From assembly GCA_037447655.1 (NCBI GenBank), contig JBBHKE010001102.1, positions 85,530 through 142,348 on the forward strand: a DNA stretch of 56,819 nt, in the 5' to 3' direction. Origin of the DNA: Zygnema cylindricum. Lineage: Eukaryota > Streptophyta > Zygnematophyceae > Zygnematales > Zygnemataceae. This document shows, in pieces, positions 11,363 through 22,520 of the stretch. Below the pieces are notes generated by a model that ran no database searches, was not told the DNA's origin, and worked only from the letters and a program-made list of their open reading frames with translations. A program made the position numbers and the translations under genes. Position 1 is the first letter of the stretch; each line of letters starts with the position of its first letter.

Positions 11363-11655
11363 AACGTCTACAACAGTCACATATTCGAAGTACAGTAATG
11401 AAGGCGCAAGTAACGATTGACATAGGCACACTTTGAATAGTACACCGTAAAATCTGCGCTAAAGTCCAAAGTAACGTTTCAAAGTTTTGGTTACATGGGG
11501 ACAAGCCCTTAGGGCGTGTTCCCATGTAACCGAAACTTTGAAACGTTACTTTGGACTTTAGCGCACATTTTACGGTGTACTGTTCAAAGTGTGCCAATGT
11601 CAATCAATTCTTGCGCCTTCATTACTTCGAATATGTGACAGTTGTAGACGTCGCC
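11363..11655. repeat. long near-perfect palindrome, arms of about 145 bp
   Basis: The two sides of position 11510 are inverted copies. GTAACGTTTCAAAG on the left matches CTTTGAAACGTTAC on the right, and similarly out to GTCACATATTCGAAG versus CTTCGAATATGTGAC. There is almost no loop. The centre is TTA flanked by CCC and GGG, so it may be two element ends abutting at one TTA target site. Confidence 0.85.
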
Positions 11656-12299
11656 AATATCTTGTGACACCTGTAGACGCCAACAAACTGCGGACATTTG
11701 TACACTACAACGAGCTCCTGACATACTGCGAACATTTGTGGACGCCAACGAGCTCTTGACATTTGTAGACGCCCACACGTGGACAACATAAGCAATCGCA
11801 TACGTCTACAAATGGGTTGTACACTACTGTAGTGAAAGTGTCACTGAATGTTCAGCGTGACATTGTAGATGTCGGGCTATCTTTCACTGCCATGTGCGTA
11901 GTTCTGGCGAATCGTGTGCGGCTGCTTGTCCGTACAACCAAACAAACAAACGAATTGTTTGCAAACGGACAAACAACTTTATTTTCGTGTACTCTCCCAA
12001 CTGCAAAAAAAATTTGAAAACGTTTGACGCGTGCAAACCAGGTTTTCTATTCGTCAATAGGGTAGTATTTTGATTAAAATCAGATCGCGATTTGATTCCA
12101 GTGCAAGTGTGAAGATGAGCTAGAAGTGGGTCGCGATGATAATAACGCCAAACTGCTGTACCTTCCAAGTTCCAAGATGAAGCAAAATGTACTTGTTTTT
12201 CCCCATTTTTCGTACGGCTTGATATTTTCTCTTTGGAAGTCCCATTGTCTGTGAAAACGACTAAAAAAAACCTTTAGTTGAACACATGGGAACACGCCA
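11512..12299. mobile_element. Harbinger-like non-autonomous element (MITE)
   Basis: A 788-bp unit begins GGGCGTGTTCCCATGT and ends ACATGGGAACACGCCA, an inverted pair, with TTA on both sides (11509-11511 and 12300-12302). GG-starting inverted ends with a TTA duplication are the hallmark of PIF/Harbinger elements and Tourist-like MITEs. There is no transposase frame. Its left end forms half of the palindrome centred on 11510. Confidence 0.7.
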
Positions 12300-12302
12300 T
12301 TA

Positions 12303-13020
12303 GTATTTTAGACACACATGACGACAAACATCAGATTCGACAAGAATGGAGAGAATCTATCATGGATGTTTGTCGGTGGAAACCTGACCATACGGACCAG
12401 AATGGACCATGTTTTAAAGTGTGGCGTACGGCCATTTAATGTTTGGTCCTAAAAGTAATTTCCGTACCCTAAAAAGGCCTCAACCCAAAGCAATTACTTA
12501 GGAATTTGGACATTTTCAAAGCATTCGGAAGGTCTTTTTTCGGAAGTGTTCCCAAACCGACGTCCCAAATCTGTAGATTTTCCAACACGTCAGAACGACA
12601 GTAGGTTTCTATTGAAAAGGGAGTGAAAAAAGACAAAATACTTTACTCGATAATTTAGGATCACATCACGTAAAAATGATTGAACCCCATTGGGTCAAAA
12701 AAAATCAGCCGTGCATTGTCAGCATTTGTCGACAAGCGCGGATAGAACAACAAACTTCACACGTGTCTGTGGATACGATCTTGAGCAGTCGACGGGCAGA
12801 ATCGACATGCCGGAAATAAAATATTTCGCAAGCGCCAGGACCGAGCGTGGGCTGAGTTCTGATTCGCGTGGTGGTCCGTGGAGCTAAAACCGGTTTTACG
12901 AAACTAGGCTGGTACGTGTCCGTACAGAAAGCGGCTCAAAGAGTCAAAGCTATACCGCCCTTAACTATAAGGGTGACCCTCCATGAAAACGGACAGCACT
13001 CCATTTCCGCAAAAGTTAAC
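12303..13020 (-). repeat. X-family repeat, copy X1 (inverted, partial)
   Basis: On the minus strand this matches parts of 18670-19640 and 28050-28560. Examples are GTCGGTGGAAACCTGA, the TCTATCATGGATG segment, GAGCGTGGGCTGAG and AGCTAAAACCGGTTTTA. Short open frames are unrelated between copies, so I call no gene. Confidence 0.65.
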
Positions 13021-13095
13021 GGATCCGCGCGCACTTTTTATTGAATGCTGCCAAATTGCTGATTGAACTTGTTCCCTTGTTACCAAGTACAGTTA

Positions 13096-13511
13096 CACCG
13101 TGAATCGCTATTAGTGTTAATTGTAGCCTCCGTAGCCCCGTGTTCACATAGATGACGTTTGAACATGTGAGAACACGTTCGCGTAATTTTCCCCCGTCTT
13201 TATCACTGGGAATTAAATCTGAGTGCGCTTTTTCGCGTCGACGCACTCACTTTCGCGTGTCGACGTCTTTATCTGACACGCTATTTATACGATTGTACAA
13301 AACACCGAGAAGTTACAGTACGGACAGACGCCTTTCGTACTGACACACTACACTTTTTAAAACTGTCCAAATTAGAGTTATTAACGCTAATTCGGCAGTA
13401 CCTATACTAACGTAAAAAACCAATTAAAGTTTATAAATTTATTTTAGGTTAGAGGGTCAAAATTTGGGGGCACCGAATTAGCTTTTTTAACGCTAATAGC
13501 GATTCAAGGTG
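13096..13511. mobile_element. small inverted-repeat element (CACCGTGAATCGC ends)
   Basis: The left end CACCGTGAATCGCTATTAG and the right end GCTAATAGCGATTCAAGGTG are inverted copies. The left flank is TA, the right flank TC, so the TA target duplication is degenerate on one side. Ends match those of the better preserved element at 43243-43782. Confidence 0.6.
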
Positions 13512-14387
13512 TCTGAACTTCATACGACACGTCAATACCTATCTCCGTTTCAATGGAGAAAATCCTCAGCGTAAAGTAGTACATAGAATCTTCACTAAAA
13601 TCAGAAGTACTTCAAAGTACCGGTTACATGGGCACATACCGTAAGGCTTTGTGGCCATGTGTTAAAGTAAGGGTTTTTTTCTATCGTTTTCAATTAAAAT
13701 TAAATCTACAAGGAGAAATATTTTGCCGTACGAAAAGTTTGTTAAAACCATAGTTAGTTGACGTCATCTTGAAACTTTGAATATGCTATAATTTTGTGTC
13801 GTCCTCTTTTCAACCAAGTGCCACTTCAGACGAGCTCATCGTCAAAATTTCCATTGAAATAAAGTCAAAAGTTGGTTTGGTTAAAGAAGCACTTAGAACA
13901 ATGAACAAGAAACGTTTCTGCACGTGCCACTTATATTTGAAGATTTATTAGCGAGGGAGGATACACACTGTTTTTTGTTGCCCGTCGAGGGCATGTAAGG
14001 AAAAAAACCCAAGAGTGTCAAGCCTCCACATTCATTCATGGGTCCTTTCAAAAGTTTAAGTTGTCGTCACCTCTCCCCTCGCCCTCTACATGGAAAGAAA
14101 CACAACAATATTGGTATGAAATGAAAGAGCTCTTAAAAAATGAAACGAAAGAGCTTTAACCGTCTTTGCACGTTGTTTGGTGGTAGTTTGAATGAGAAAA
14201 AATGAAATTACTAATGTTGTCTATCGGGAAAATTATAATTCGGATATATCAAATATCGAACGGTGAAAGGGACCGTTTCATTGCTCCGTGAAAAACGAAA
14301 ATTATCGCAATATAGTTGGTGGGAGGTGGGGATCCGTCTAAATTTAGTACGAAGATAATGTACAAAAAATTGAACCGCACAACCCCC
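13512..14387. other. no gene seen; repeat debris including Z copy 2
   Basis: Around 13620-13670, ACATGGGCACA and TGTGGCCATGT face each other across GTA, a second case of abutting Harbinger-type ends. Repeat Z copy 2 lies at 14016-14190. No coding frame with a domain. Confidence 0.5.
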
Positions 14388-14462
14388 CCTTCTCCCCACC
14401 CCCCCCCCACCACCCCCCCCCCCCCTTGCGGGTTAGCCTCGTTGAAGGGGGGGGGGGGGGAC
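14388..14462. repeat. C-run block facing a G-run block
   Basis: Several C runs (about 14386-14426) are followed 20 bp later by an unbroken G run (about 14446-14460). On one strand the two can pair into a hairpin, and either strand can form a quadruplex or i-motif. Confidence 0.75.
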
Positions 14463-14589
14463 CTTTTCAAAAAAAATTGGCAACCCAACGTACGTAGGCA
14501 TTGTGATATTTACCGAACCGATAACTTATCACTATATTTCGCAATTTTATCGCGATATTTGCCTTCTTGTGATGGTGGTGGAGGAGGTT

Positions 14590-15600
14590 GAGCTGGTGGA
14601 GGACACATTGAGGAGGAGGAGTCTGTTTGAGTGGCGGAGGAGTGGTCTTTTTGAGAGGAGGGGTCTTTTTAAGAGGAGGAGTAGGGATCTTTTTGAGTGG
14701 AGGAGGAGGGGTCCTTTTGAGAGGCGGAGGAGTGGTCTTTGTGAGAGGAGGAGTGGTCTTTTTGAGAGGAGGAGGAGGGGTATTTTTGAGAGGCGGAGGA
14801 GAGGTCTTTTTGAGAGGAGGAGGGGTCCTTTTGGGTGGAGGAGGATGGGTCTTTTTGAGAGGTGGAGGAGTGGTCTTTTTAAAAGGGGAAGAGGAGGGGT
14901 CTTTTTGAGAGGAGGACAAGTGGTCTTTTTGAGAGGAGAAGTGGTCCTTTTGAGAGGAGGAGGGGTCTTTTTGAAATGTGGAGGAGTGGTCTTTTTGAGA
15001 GGAGGAGGAGGGGTCTTTTTGAGTGGAGGAGGAGGGGTCTTTTTGAGAGGGGGAGGAGGGGACTTTTTGAGAGGCAGAAGAGTGGTCTTTTTGAGAGGAG
15101 GGGTCTTTTTGAGTGGAGGAGGGGTCTTTTTGAGAGGCGGAGGAGGGGCTTTGGGAGGAGGGTGGAGGAGGTCTGAGGAGGAGAGGAGGTCTTTGAGGAG
15201 GAGGTTGAGGAGAGGGAAGTGTCTTTAGAGGAGGAGAGGTCTTTTGAGAGAGGAGGGTCTAGATCGATGATGGCAGAAGATGGTCCTTTGAGAGAGGATG
15301 GATCTTTGAGGGGCAAAGAGAATTTTTGAGAGGCGAGGAGATGGTCTTTTTGAGAGAGATGAGTCAGAGGAGGGTCCAATAGGCAAGATGGTCTTTTGAT
15401 GAGTCTTTGAATGGAGAGGAGGGGTCTTTTTGAGAGGCCAGAGTGGTCTTTTGAGAGGAGGAGGAGGGTCTTGAATATGAGGGTCCTTTGAGACCGGATC
15501 ATCTTTGAGGAGAGGAGGGTCCTTTGAGAGATGTGGTCTTTTTGAAGGCCGCAAGTGGTCTCTTTGAAGGCCGGTGGTCTTTTTGAGTGGCGCACGGGGA
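14590..15600. repeat. minisatellite of GGTCTTTTTGAGAGGAGG-type units
   Basis: About 1 kb of degenerate 18-27-bp units built on GGTCTTTTTGAGAGG plus (AGG)n. Most length changes are multiples of three, so long frames persist on both strands: plus gives GGGVFLRG repeats, minus gives PPPLKKT (14467-14919) or SKRPLLL repeats (14879-15667) depending on frame. The PPPLKK frame superficially resembles extensin-type cell-wall proteins, but the frame changes part-way, no signal peptide is present and the related repeat at 49680-49820 has no ATG. I favour a non-coding minisatellite. Confidence 0.8.
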
Positions 15601-15701
15601 GTTTTTGCGAGCAGCAGGCAAGGCGACGATTGGCATTGGGGGCCCGTCGGACCCGTTTGGATAACAACCCAACAGCGCGCTTAAAGATATAGTGTGGAGT
15701 T

Positions 15702-16601
15702 TGTTGAAAAGAGGTAATTAATAGTTCACTTCTATAGTTTAGTTAGAATGTAAAGAGAGAGAAAAAGAGAACCAAAGGCACGCCATGGCTGCCGCATCAT
15801 TTAGGAGGGAGAATGAAATAGAAGGTATTTTACTATTTGAAGCAAAATACTTCCTTTAGCCGGATTTGATCCGGGGTCTACGGAATACTACTTAGACCTT
15901 AGCCTTATCCATTAAGGCACTAACGAAACGATATACGTATTACGTTACACGCATATTTATATATTTGTTAAACAGGCTAATTTGCAACAGACTAACGAAA
16001 ACACGTATTAATCAATTCATGCATGGAAGCGGATCGAAGCCGCATAAATACAAATGATCGGACGCCCACAATTGCAGCCGCCACCCGCAATAAACTTTCG
16101 GCGGCCTTTGGGGATAACGTCACGCGACGCCACGTGGCACCATACTATTGGATACCGGAGAAGATGGGAGGAGGAACTGTGGCTCCTGTTTTGACAGGCG
16201 TCACTTTGGAAGCCATGTTGTACAATGGCCGTACAATAAGTACATCGCCTAATGTACCTTCTCGTACTATATAGTGTTTTTATTGGACTAGAGTTTAGTA
16301 GTAGGCAGTCGTAAGTAGGCAGACAAGGACTTAGTGAAATTTAGGTACCTCTCTCTAAGAGAGCTTGTAACTATAAAGGTCAACTTTGACCAACCATAAC
16401 TTACTGCTCAAGGGAGCAAATTCAGTGATTCTTTTTGCGTTTGACTCAGGGGAGTCTTGTCCTCACAAGGGAGAGAGTGGTCAGAATATTTGTGTGCCTA
16501 GGCGGCACTTGTTCAGCGGGAAAGTAGAAGAGGCAAATATTATCCTAGAGGCTTTACATAGGCTGCTCTTTCTTTAGGTCAATGGAGACCACAGAATTGC
16601 A
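15702..16601 (+). mobile_element. solo LTR G of the half-tRNA copia group
   Basis: A 900-bp LTR that starts TGTTGAAAAG and ends CACAGAATTGCA, flanked by a perfect 5-bp target duplication GAGTT (15697-15701 and 16602-16606). The end matches the Copia-B LTR end (ACAAAATTGCA) and it shares the internal segment around CTCAAGGGAGCAAATTC with LTRs A and D (CTC in those reads TGCTCCCCTGAGCAG on the other strand). No internal region remains, as expected from LTR-LTR recombination. An ATGGAG sits 20 nt before its end, the position of the gag start in related elements. Confidence 0.9.
15854..15930 (-). other. tRNA-like segment in LTR G, antisense
   Basis: On the minus strand TAGTGCCTTAATGGATAAGG looks like a tRNA D-arm and CCGGATCAAATCCGG like a T-arm, about the right distance apart. 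The acceptor stem pairs at only about five of seven positions, so it is not called a functional tRNA gene. Confidence 0.5.
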
Positions 16602-17130
16602 GAGTTATTGCCACAGCACAGATGAGAGATGCTTGACGTTTATGTGGAGGAGGGGGAGAACCAGGCACAAGTTTAAGAAGTATGTCCGGTTCTACGCCCA
16701 AGCAAAACGACAACAAAAAGGACAGTCAATACGGCCAATAAGAGATTCGGTTTTTTGGCTTTCGAGCTACAGATGTTCGAGAAATTTACAAAATTCTCGT
16801 CTTCCACGTGTCACACGTGCGAAAAACATACCTCGTTGAAGTTTTGGAAGCGGATTTTTGAAAATTGAGCCGAGATGTAGAATTGACCGTTAGTAGTGTT
16901 TAGCGTTGCTGGGCAGCCGACCAAAAATATTTTGCTGCCCGTGTTGGCCACCTGCATCAGAGTGCCAATGGCGACTTCGACGATTGGGGGTCAACAAGAG
17001 CGTGCACCAGGCCGTCCAAACTGTACGGAGATAAGGCATCCGATTATTTATTATTATTAAATATTGTTTAATTAAATATTAAAAATATGAATAAATAATA
17101 ATATTTTATATTAAATATTAAATTAATGTT
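16602..17130. other. no gene recognised between solo LTR G and repeat W
   Basis: Mixed-composition DNA with a higher G+C content than most of the window. A short plus-strand frame at 16582-16839 starts at the LTR-borne ATG and runs into the flank, but I see no domain in it. The right end (17040-17110) is AT-rich. Confidence 0.45.
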
Positions 17131-17364
17131 TTAAATGTGAAAATGTTTTGTCTTGTATTTGATGACTGGCACGCTGGCGGCGTACTCTCGGTAGGTGAAA
17201 TCGTAGAGAGTAGAAGGATCTGACGGACATGCTGAGCTGGAAGCTTGCAACAACATTCGAGGCGCCACACAAGCTCTTTGGGCTTGCCACGTCAGCAAAG
17301 TTGCGACGGCCATAGCGGCTATTAGAACACGACGCATGGCAGCAGAGCTTTTGAAAGTCGCCAT
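17131..17364 (-). CDS. short ORF with N-terminal signal peptide, W family
   Basis: A 77-codon frame with a true ATG in good context (AGAAATGGCG). After a basic start (MRRVL at residues 10-14) comes a hydrophobic core (LIAAMAVATLLTW), then a polar region with two cysteines (RACVAPR and SSACPSDPS), as in a secretory or plastid-type targeting peptide. A homologous frame lies at 42412-42690 on the plus strand and shares VLIAA, VAPR, SDPS and the block AASVPVI. TATATA lies about 55 nt upstream of the ATG, as in the other copies. It could be the first exon of a secreted-protein gene or a captured gene fragment in a repeat. The segment STLYDFT recalls glutathione peroxidases but the match stops there. 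Function unknown. Confidence 0.45.
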   Translation of the reverse strand: MATFKSSAAMRRVLIAAMAVATLLTWQAQRACVAPRMLLQASSSACPSDPSTLYDFTYREYAASVPVIKYKTKHFHI

Positions 17365-17409
17365 TTCTTACGCTGCTTTGGATTTTGATATTTTCGAATC
17401 GCTTTCCCT

Positions 17410-17530
17410 CAGAGGATATATAGATAGGGCCCTTTGTACGGCCTTGTTGGTTCAACGGATATTGGGTGTACGGCGCACAAAGGCCTTGTCGGTTCGACGG
17501 ATATTGGGTGTATTGCACACAAAGCAACAG
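17410..17530 (-). promoter_or_regulatory. candidate promoter of the W-family ORF, with duplicated upstream unit
   Basis: Reading the minus strand, a TATATA element lies at about 17418-17424. Upstream of it are two copies of a unit containing CCTTGT(T/C)GGTTC(A/G)ACGG and ATATTGGGTGTA (about 17439-17525). The same TATA position is kept near 26926-26932 (TATAAATC) and 42357-42363 (ATATAAAG). Confidence 0.4.
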
Positions 17531-20500
17531 TGTCATCTGTAAGAAACATAGTTCAACTGTAGGCGTTTTTATGGTAGGCCTTTGGTCGACACTTTTATGG
17601 TAAGTTGTGTTATGGGCTTTTCATGTGATCTTCTTAGATCGCTGCATTGATCTGCGACTGTCAGATTGTCTGAATTTGACGGTGTAAATAATTTTTTTTG
17701 GTCTAAATGTTTTAATTGGTCTAATTTTTGTTCCAAACCTTTTAATTGGTGTGAATACAATATTGGTCTTAAGGTCATATTTTATGTTTTGCATACAATA
17801 AACATATTATATGGGGCTACTTTCACCTACTTTTGAACTATGGTACGAAACAAAACCTACTACAACCTGGCAGTGCGACATTACATTTAATGTGTTGTGA
17901 CAGCTATAGCGATCAATATATTGACTGTATGAGACGGCCAATGGGATGAAATGTCATGTTTGCCGGCAAATTGCGAATCTGTTACTTTGATCGCTGACTT
18001 ATTATTTGCAATCTAAAAATTTGACGCCCTTGTAGACTATTTGGCAGCACCCAGTTCGGTGTTGATTCATTGTTAGATTTTTCTCTGGCAATTAGCAAGA
18101 CTCGATATGTACTTTCCAACAGTCAAGGTGACGACGCGTCTTTTTGCTTATCGCCAACTAAAATGTATGGTATGTGTGAGTTGAAATTGAGTGCGTTGCC
18201 ACTGAAAAGCTCACTCACATTTGTTTCCTAATAATAAAGACTACGAAAACTCGAGAGAACTTGTTCTCAATTGTTCAAGCATCGAATATGTGAACAAAGA
18301 CAATCTATGCTACAATATTGGAATGTGTATCCAAATTAGTGTTAGGAGTACAAATTAGCTTTAATTTTTGTTGGCGTCAGGCCCTTGAACCCAAAAAGAG
18401 TTAAGAGCACTAATTATTTCTTTTACTCTAATAGCTATTCAGAGTGTATCTCTCTTCCTCCAAATTGAAAAGAGAATTGGGAATGACGCAACGTCTATTT
18501 TTCTGGAAGTTTACGCATTTGTTTCCGTACACTTTTTTTGTACATGAAAAGTATATGAAAGTTACCAAAAGTTCAAAAAATAAAAAAAATAACGCATTTT
18601 CTAGAAAAAGTCAAAAAAAATACAAATGGTACCTCAAAGCTTTTAACTTCTTCTTATAGATACGCTTACAAACCTACTTTCATAAAACCAATTTTAGCTT
18701 CATGGACCACTACTCGAATCAAAACTCACAGCCTATTCCCACCAGAAAACAATTCACTTCTGCAACTGACGGGCGTTCGAATATTGTACGACTTTCCAAG
18801 CACCGACTTTGTTGTTTTCTGAATTTCTCAGAAAACCGTTCTGTATAACTTTATCAAAATATTTGAGGATATTGAAGTCAAGTTATGGTTGCGTCTTTCT
18901 TTGAAACAAGCCAACGGTAAACCCAAAAGATGACGAAGCATAATCAACATCCAAACGGCTATTTCATTGTTTTCGCGCGAGGGGGATGTATTAGTAATTT
19001 TGAAAAGCTGCAGGTTTGTTTTCACGCCTATATTTGATGACGTTGAAGCGTGTGACGTGTCACGTGACACCTTCAATCGGAGTTACTTGCCAAAATTTTG
19101 GTGTGAAAAAAACCCGTTTTTCGATGAGTTTTGGGAAAATCATCGGAATGGGCAAAAAGTTACAAATGCTCCGTTCGGAAAAGGCTATCAGCCCACGCTT
19201 CGTCTTGGCGCTTGCAAAATATTTTCTTTTTGGCATGTCGATTCTGCTCGTCGATTGCTCAAGATTTTAGCCAGAGACACGTGTGAAGTTAATTGTTCGA
19301 TCTAGGCTTTTTGAAAAATGCTGACTGTGCTCATCTAACGATTATTGACCAAAAAGGTTCAGTGATGTCACACGATGTGATCTTCAATCATCGAGTAAAA
19401 AATATTTTGTCTTTTTTCGCTCCGCATTCAGTATAATGTGCGGATAACCTGACGTGTAGATTCTTGGACGTCAATGTGGGAAAACTTCCAATAAAGAAAT
19501 CTCACATGCTTTGAAAAGGGCCTTGACGGTTGCATTTGCGTAATTCTACGACCACATTTAAGGGTTGTACGGCACATTTTAATAGTCTTTTCTGGTCGCA
19601 ATGTTCAGGTTTCCACCGACAAAGGTAACCGTACATCCATGATAGATTCTCTCGTCTCATGTATGAATCTAATATTTATCGTACGTCTACACCTTTTTGT
19701 TAGTGGTCCAATGGCATCTTTAAACATTTGTTGTTATTGGTACAAGGTGGTAAATTGAATTCGCTCTAAATTTTCCGGTGTCAGGCAAAATTTTGAGACA
19801 ATCAATTAAGTTCAACTTTATGTCTTCTTCCCACGTTTGAGAGGAACATGGCGTACATTTGTGAGAAGTTTTGATAGTGTAGACGCTAAAACTGCAAGCA
19901 AGCTTAAAAGAAAATTTCCCTATCCATGATGTTTTTCCATCCAATTTCAGGAGAGCAAAACATTTTTAGTTCACTTTATGCCCTTGTGCACTATTCAAAC
20001 AAATTTAACCAAAAGTTGTATCAAACTAATTGGCCATATAGCACACTTGCAATATCTCCTCTTCGCGGTTGTTGAAGAGATCACTTGTGAGAAGAGTAAT
20101 GGTCGGTAGTCACATCCACATCACAAACTTTTCAATAGTAGTGACAGGGGAAGCTAAACATTCTTATGCCAATGAGTGTATATTTTACAGATAAATCATT
20201 GACAACATGCCCAACAGGATTCAAGCTGGATTTCAAATTAGTTTGGAGTCAATGTCACACCGTAACGAGCATGGTGTACCACTTTGTCTTAAAAGCCCTC
20301 AACATCAACAGTCATGTTGTAACTGTCAATTAGTCAGTTCTCAAAATAAGCTTTAGTGCGAATTCTGCAGCGGGCGGAAAACTTGTTGTTGGCTAGGAAA
20401 CTACACTACCTGTCGTTAAAAGCGTTACAGAAAAGTTAGCGAAAGCGCTAATTTTGTGGTTGTTATGTTATTATGTGTTTTAAGTTTTAAATTAATTGAA

Positions 20501-20985
20501 AGTATTTCTACCAATTTTGGCACTTTATGCCAAATTGTGTGCCTACTTTGAAACATGCAATTTAAGCCGTTATCAAAGATATCCTCAATTATTGGGCGGA
20601 AAGGGTCAAATATATGCAAAAACGCTCGATATAACGCTCCGCAAAGAACAAATGGTTTTCCGTCAATATAAAAATTATTACTATATATATTACAATATTA
20701 CATTGTAATATATGTTATGTCATGAATGAAGAATATAGTGAGAAATGTTAGCAAGAAACTACAAAACAAGTTTAAAATTTTTGAAAGTTACTTTTGCATT
20801 AAATTGTGTAAATCTTGTATATGTATGTAGATGTATAGTTGCTACTTAGAGAGACATATTTTTGGCGTTTGATATTATTTGAGAATCGTGTTTCGTGGAT
20901 GTACACATGGTTTTAATGCGGATTTCTATATGTAACCACGTTGATTAAGAGAACATTGCCTTTTAACATATAAGTGAGAAATAAG
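17440..20985 (+). repeat. long dispersed repeat W/X, copy X2
   Basis: Collinear over most of its length with 26940-29393. Shared landmarks: GTGTCATCTGTAAGAAACA, TGACAGC/TGATGGC then TAGCGAT, CACTGAAAAGC, GGGAATGACGCAACGTC, CATCGAGTAAAA, TCTCACATGCTTT and TTACAATATTACATTG. It has about 300 bp (17552-17847) absent from the 27-kb and 42-kb copies. Open frames such as one at 20496-20708 have a counterpart at 28959-29171, but both begin with TTG, not ATG, and amino-acid change is no lower than DNA change. I therefore call no protein gene. Confidence 0.75.
17745..17847. repeat. outer inverted arm, left
   Basis: Inverted match to 21776-21875 (CAATATTGGTCTTAA...TTTTGAACTATGGT on this strand). With the partner arm it encloses the X2 body and the hairpin at 20985-21775, forming a unit of about 4.1 kb. 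Confidence 0.7.
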
Positions 20986-21525
20986 TATGACTTCTTTTCT
21001 TTTGGTTGAGCATTTGTAGCACGACAAAAAATGGTCGGTGTTGGTGTTCCCATACATTTGACGTTGTCGCATGATCCCCTGTGATAAAATAAATTACTAT
21101 TAAAAACAACTAAGCAAAGAAACAAACACTAAAAAATATACTTTTTAGCCTTCACATCACCTTTTGGTATTGTGGGAGCCTCTTACCTATAATTAATATG
21201 TATATATATATGTATATATTTGAATATAAATATGTATATATACTAAACCTAACAATAGTCTATATTGTCCATAACCTAATTCAGCCATGGATTACTCACG
21301 GAAGCACCACAGACTACCCTTCAAACAGCTGTGTTTGCGAATAATCTAATCTCAAGTAAGAAAGATAATTCTATGCTAAAGAAAACTACATGAATACAAA
21401 ACCTATAAAAGCTAAGTCAATTACCACATATATTTTTTCATTGTCATATCGACCCGACATATCGTTAAAATATATCACTGATACCCATAGCCGTACATCC
21501 AAACGACATGTAGAATATCGTTAGG

Positions 21526-21562
<37 letters not shown>

Positions 21563-21775
21563 TTATAGGTAAGAGGCTCCCACAATACCTAAAGGTGATC
21601 TGAAGGCTAAAAAGTATTATTTTAAGTGTTTAATTCCTTGCTTAGTTGTTTTTAATAGTAATTTATTTTATTACATGGGATAATGCGACAACATCAAATG
21701 TATGGGAAAATTGACACCAACCATTTTTTGTCGTGTTACAAATGCTCAACCAAAAGAAAAGAAGTCATATTTGGA
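20985..21775. repeat. large hairpin: 215-bp inverted arms around a 360-bp loop
   Basis: Left arm 20985-21197 and right arm 21556-21775 are inverted copies. GAAGTCATA/TATGACTTC, TACTATTAAAAACAACTAAG and GTGGGAGCCTCTTACCTATA all have partners. The loop-side ends are TA-rich microsatellites. The loop (21220-21540) is repeat Y, also present inverted at about 41510-41665. Confidence 0.85.
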
Positions 21776-21875
21776 CCATAGTTCAAAAATAGTGAAGGTA
21801 GGCCCATAAAATATGCTATTGTATATAAAACATACAATATGACATTAAGACCAATATTGTAATGGTCGCAAAATG
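21776..21875. repeat. outer inverted arm, right
   Basis: Inverted partner of 17745-17847, directly adjoining the hairpin's right arm. Confidence 0.7.
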
Positions 21876-22520
21876 AAAAAAAATAGTAACTGGGTTGAGT
21901 AGCACATCCATCGATAAAGAATTAAACGTCTGTCAAGCTTGTGGGTGGTGTCGGCACACCCTTGTCTATCCAGGATTTCAGAGCCACTTCAACCTTGTAC
22001 GGCTACCTGTGTACGAAGGGAGGAGTGCACGAAATCAACCAGATCCTTAGATGTCGTGAACAGAGCGCAACACACTTTATTCTGCGTCTAACAGAGATTG
22101 GACCACGGAGTTATTGCATCTCAAACTGTGCCATGGTGCAACATAAAACCCGGTTACACCCGCCCATGTGGAGGGTACATTGTGGAACGCCACGTCACTT
22201 TCCAGACCGTCATTTTGATCATGTTGTTAAATGTAACTAGGAATCCAGTGCAAGTCCTGAAACATTTTGTTCCATTAATTACATGAGGTAGAAGTTAGGC
22301 TCGTGCATGTCTTTTTCAGTACTTTGTGGTTTAATAGTGGAACCAACTTTGACTTTAGGCTAAACTTTTTGCCCCAAGTGTAATACAGATGATTTGGCGT
22401 GATCTCAGTTCATTTACACTTGCTCTTCGCTGATTGGCTAATTTGATAGCATTAACTTGTGGTCCTGAAACCCGACGAACGAACTGTGATGTATAAGGCA
22501 CTTGGGGCTGAAAGAGACAC
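21876..22520. other. no gene recognised
   Basis: Mixed-composition unique sequence. A plus frame at 21941-22240 (99 codons) has no recognisable domain. Confidence 0.4.

Noticed and set aside
14503-15667. Plus frame of 241 codons and minus frame of 262 codons as glycine-rich or proline-rich proteins
   Set aside because: Both arise from the minisatellite with multiple-of-three units. Starts are not ATG in good context, no signal peptide is present and the best frame changes along the array.
15854-15930. Functional tRNA gene on the minus strand
   Set aside because: D- and T-arm-like text is present but the acceptor stem pairs at only about five of seven positions and it lies inside a solo LTR.
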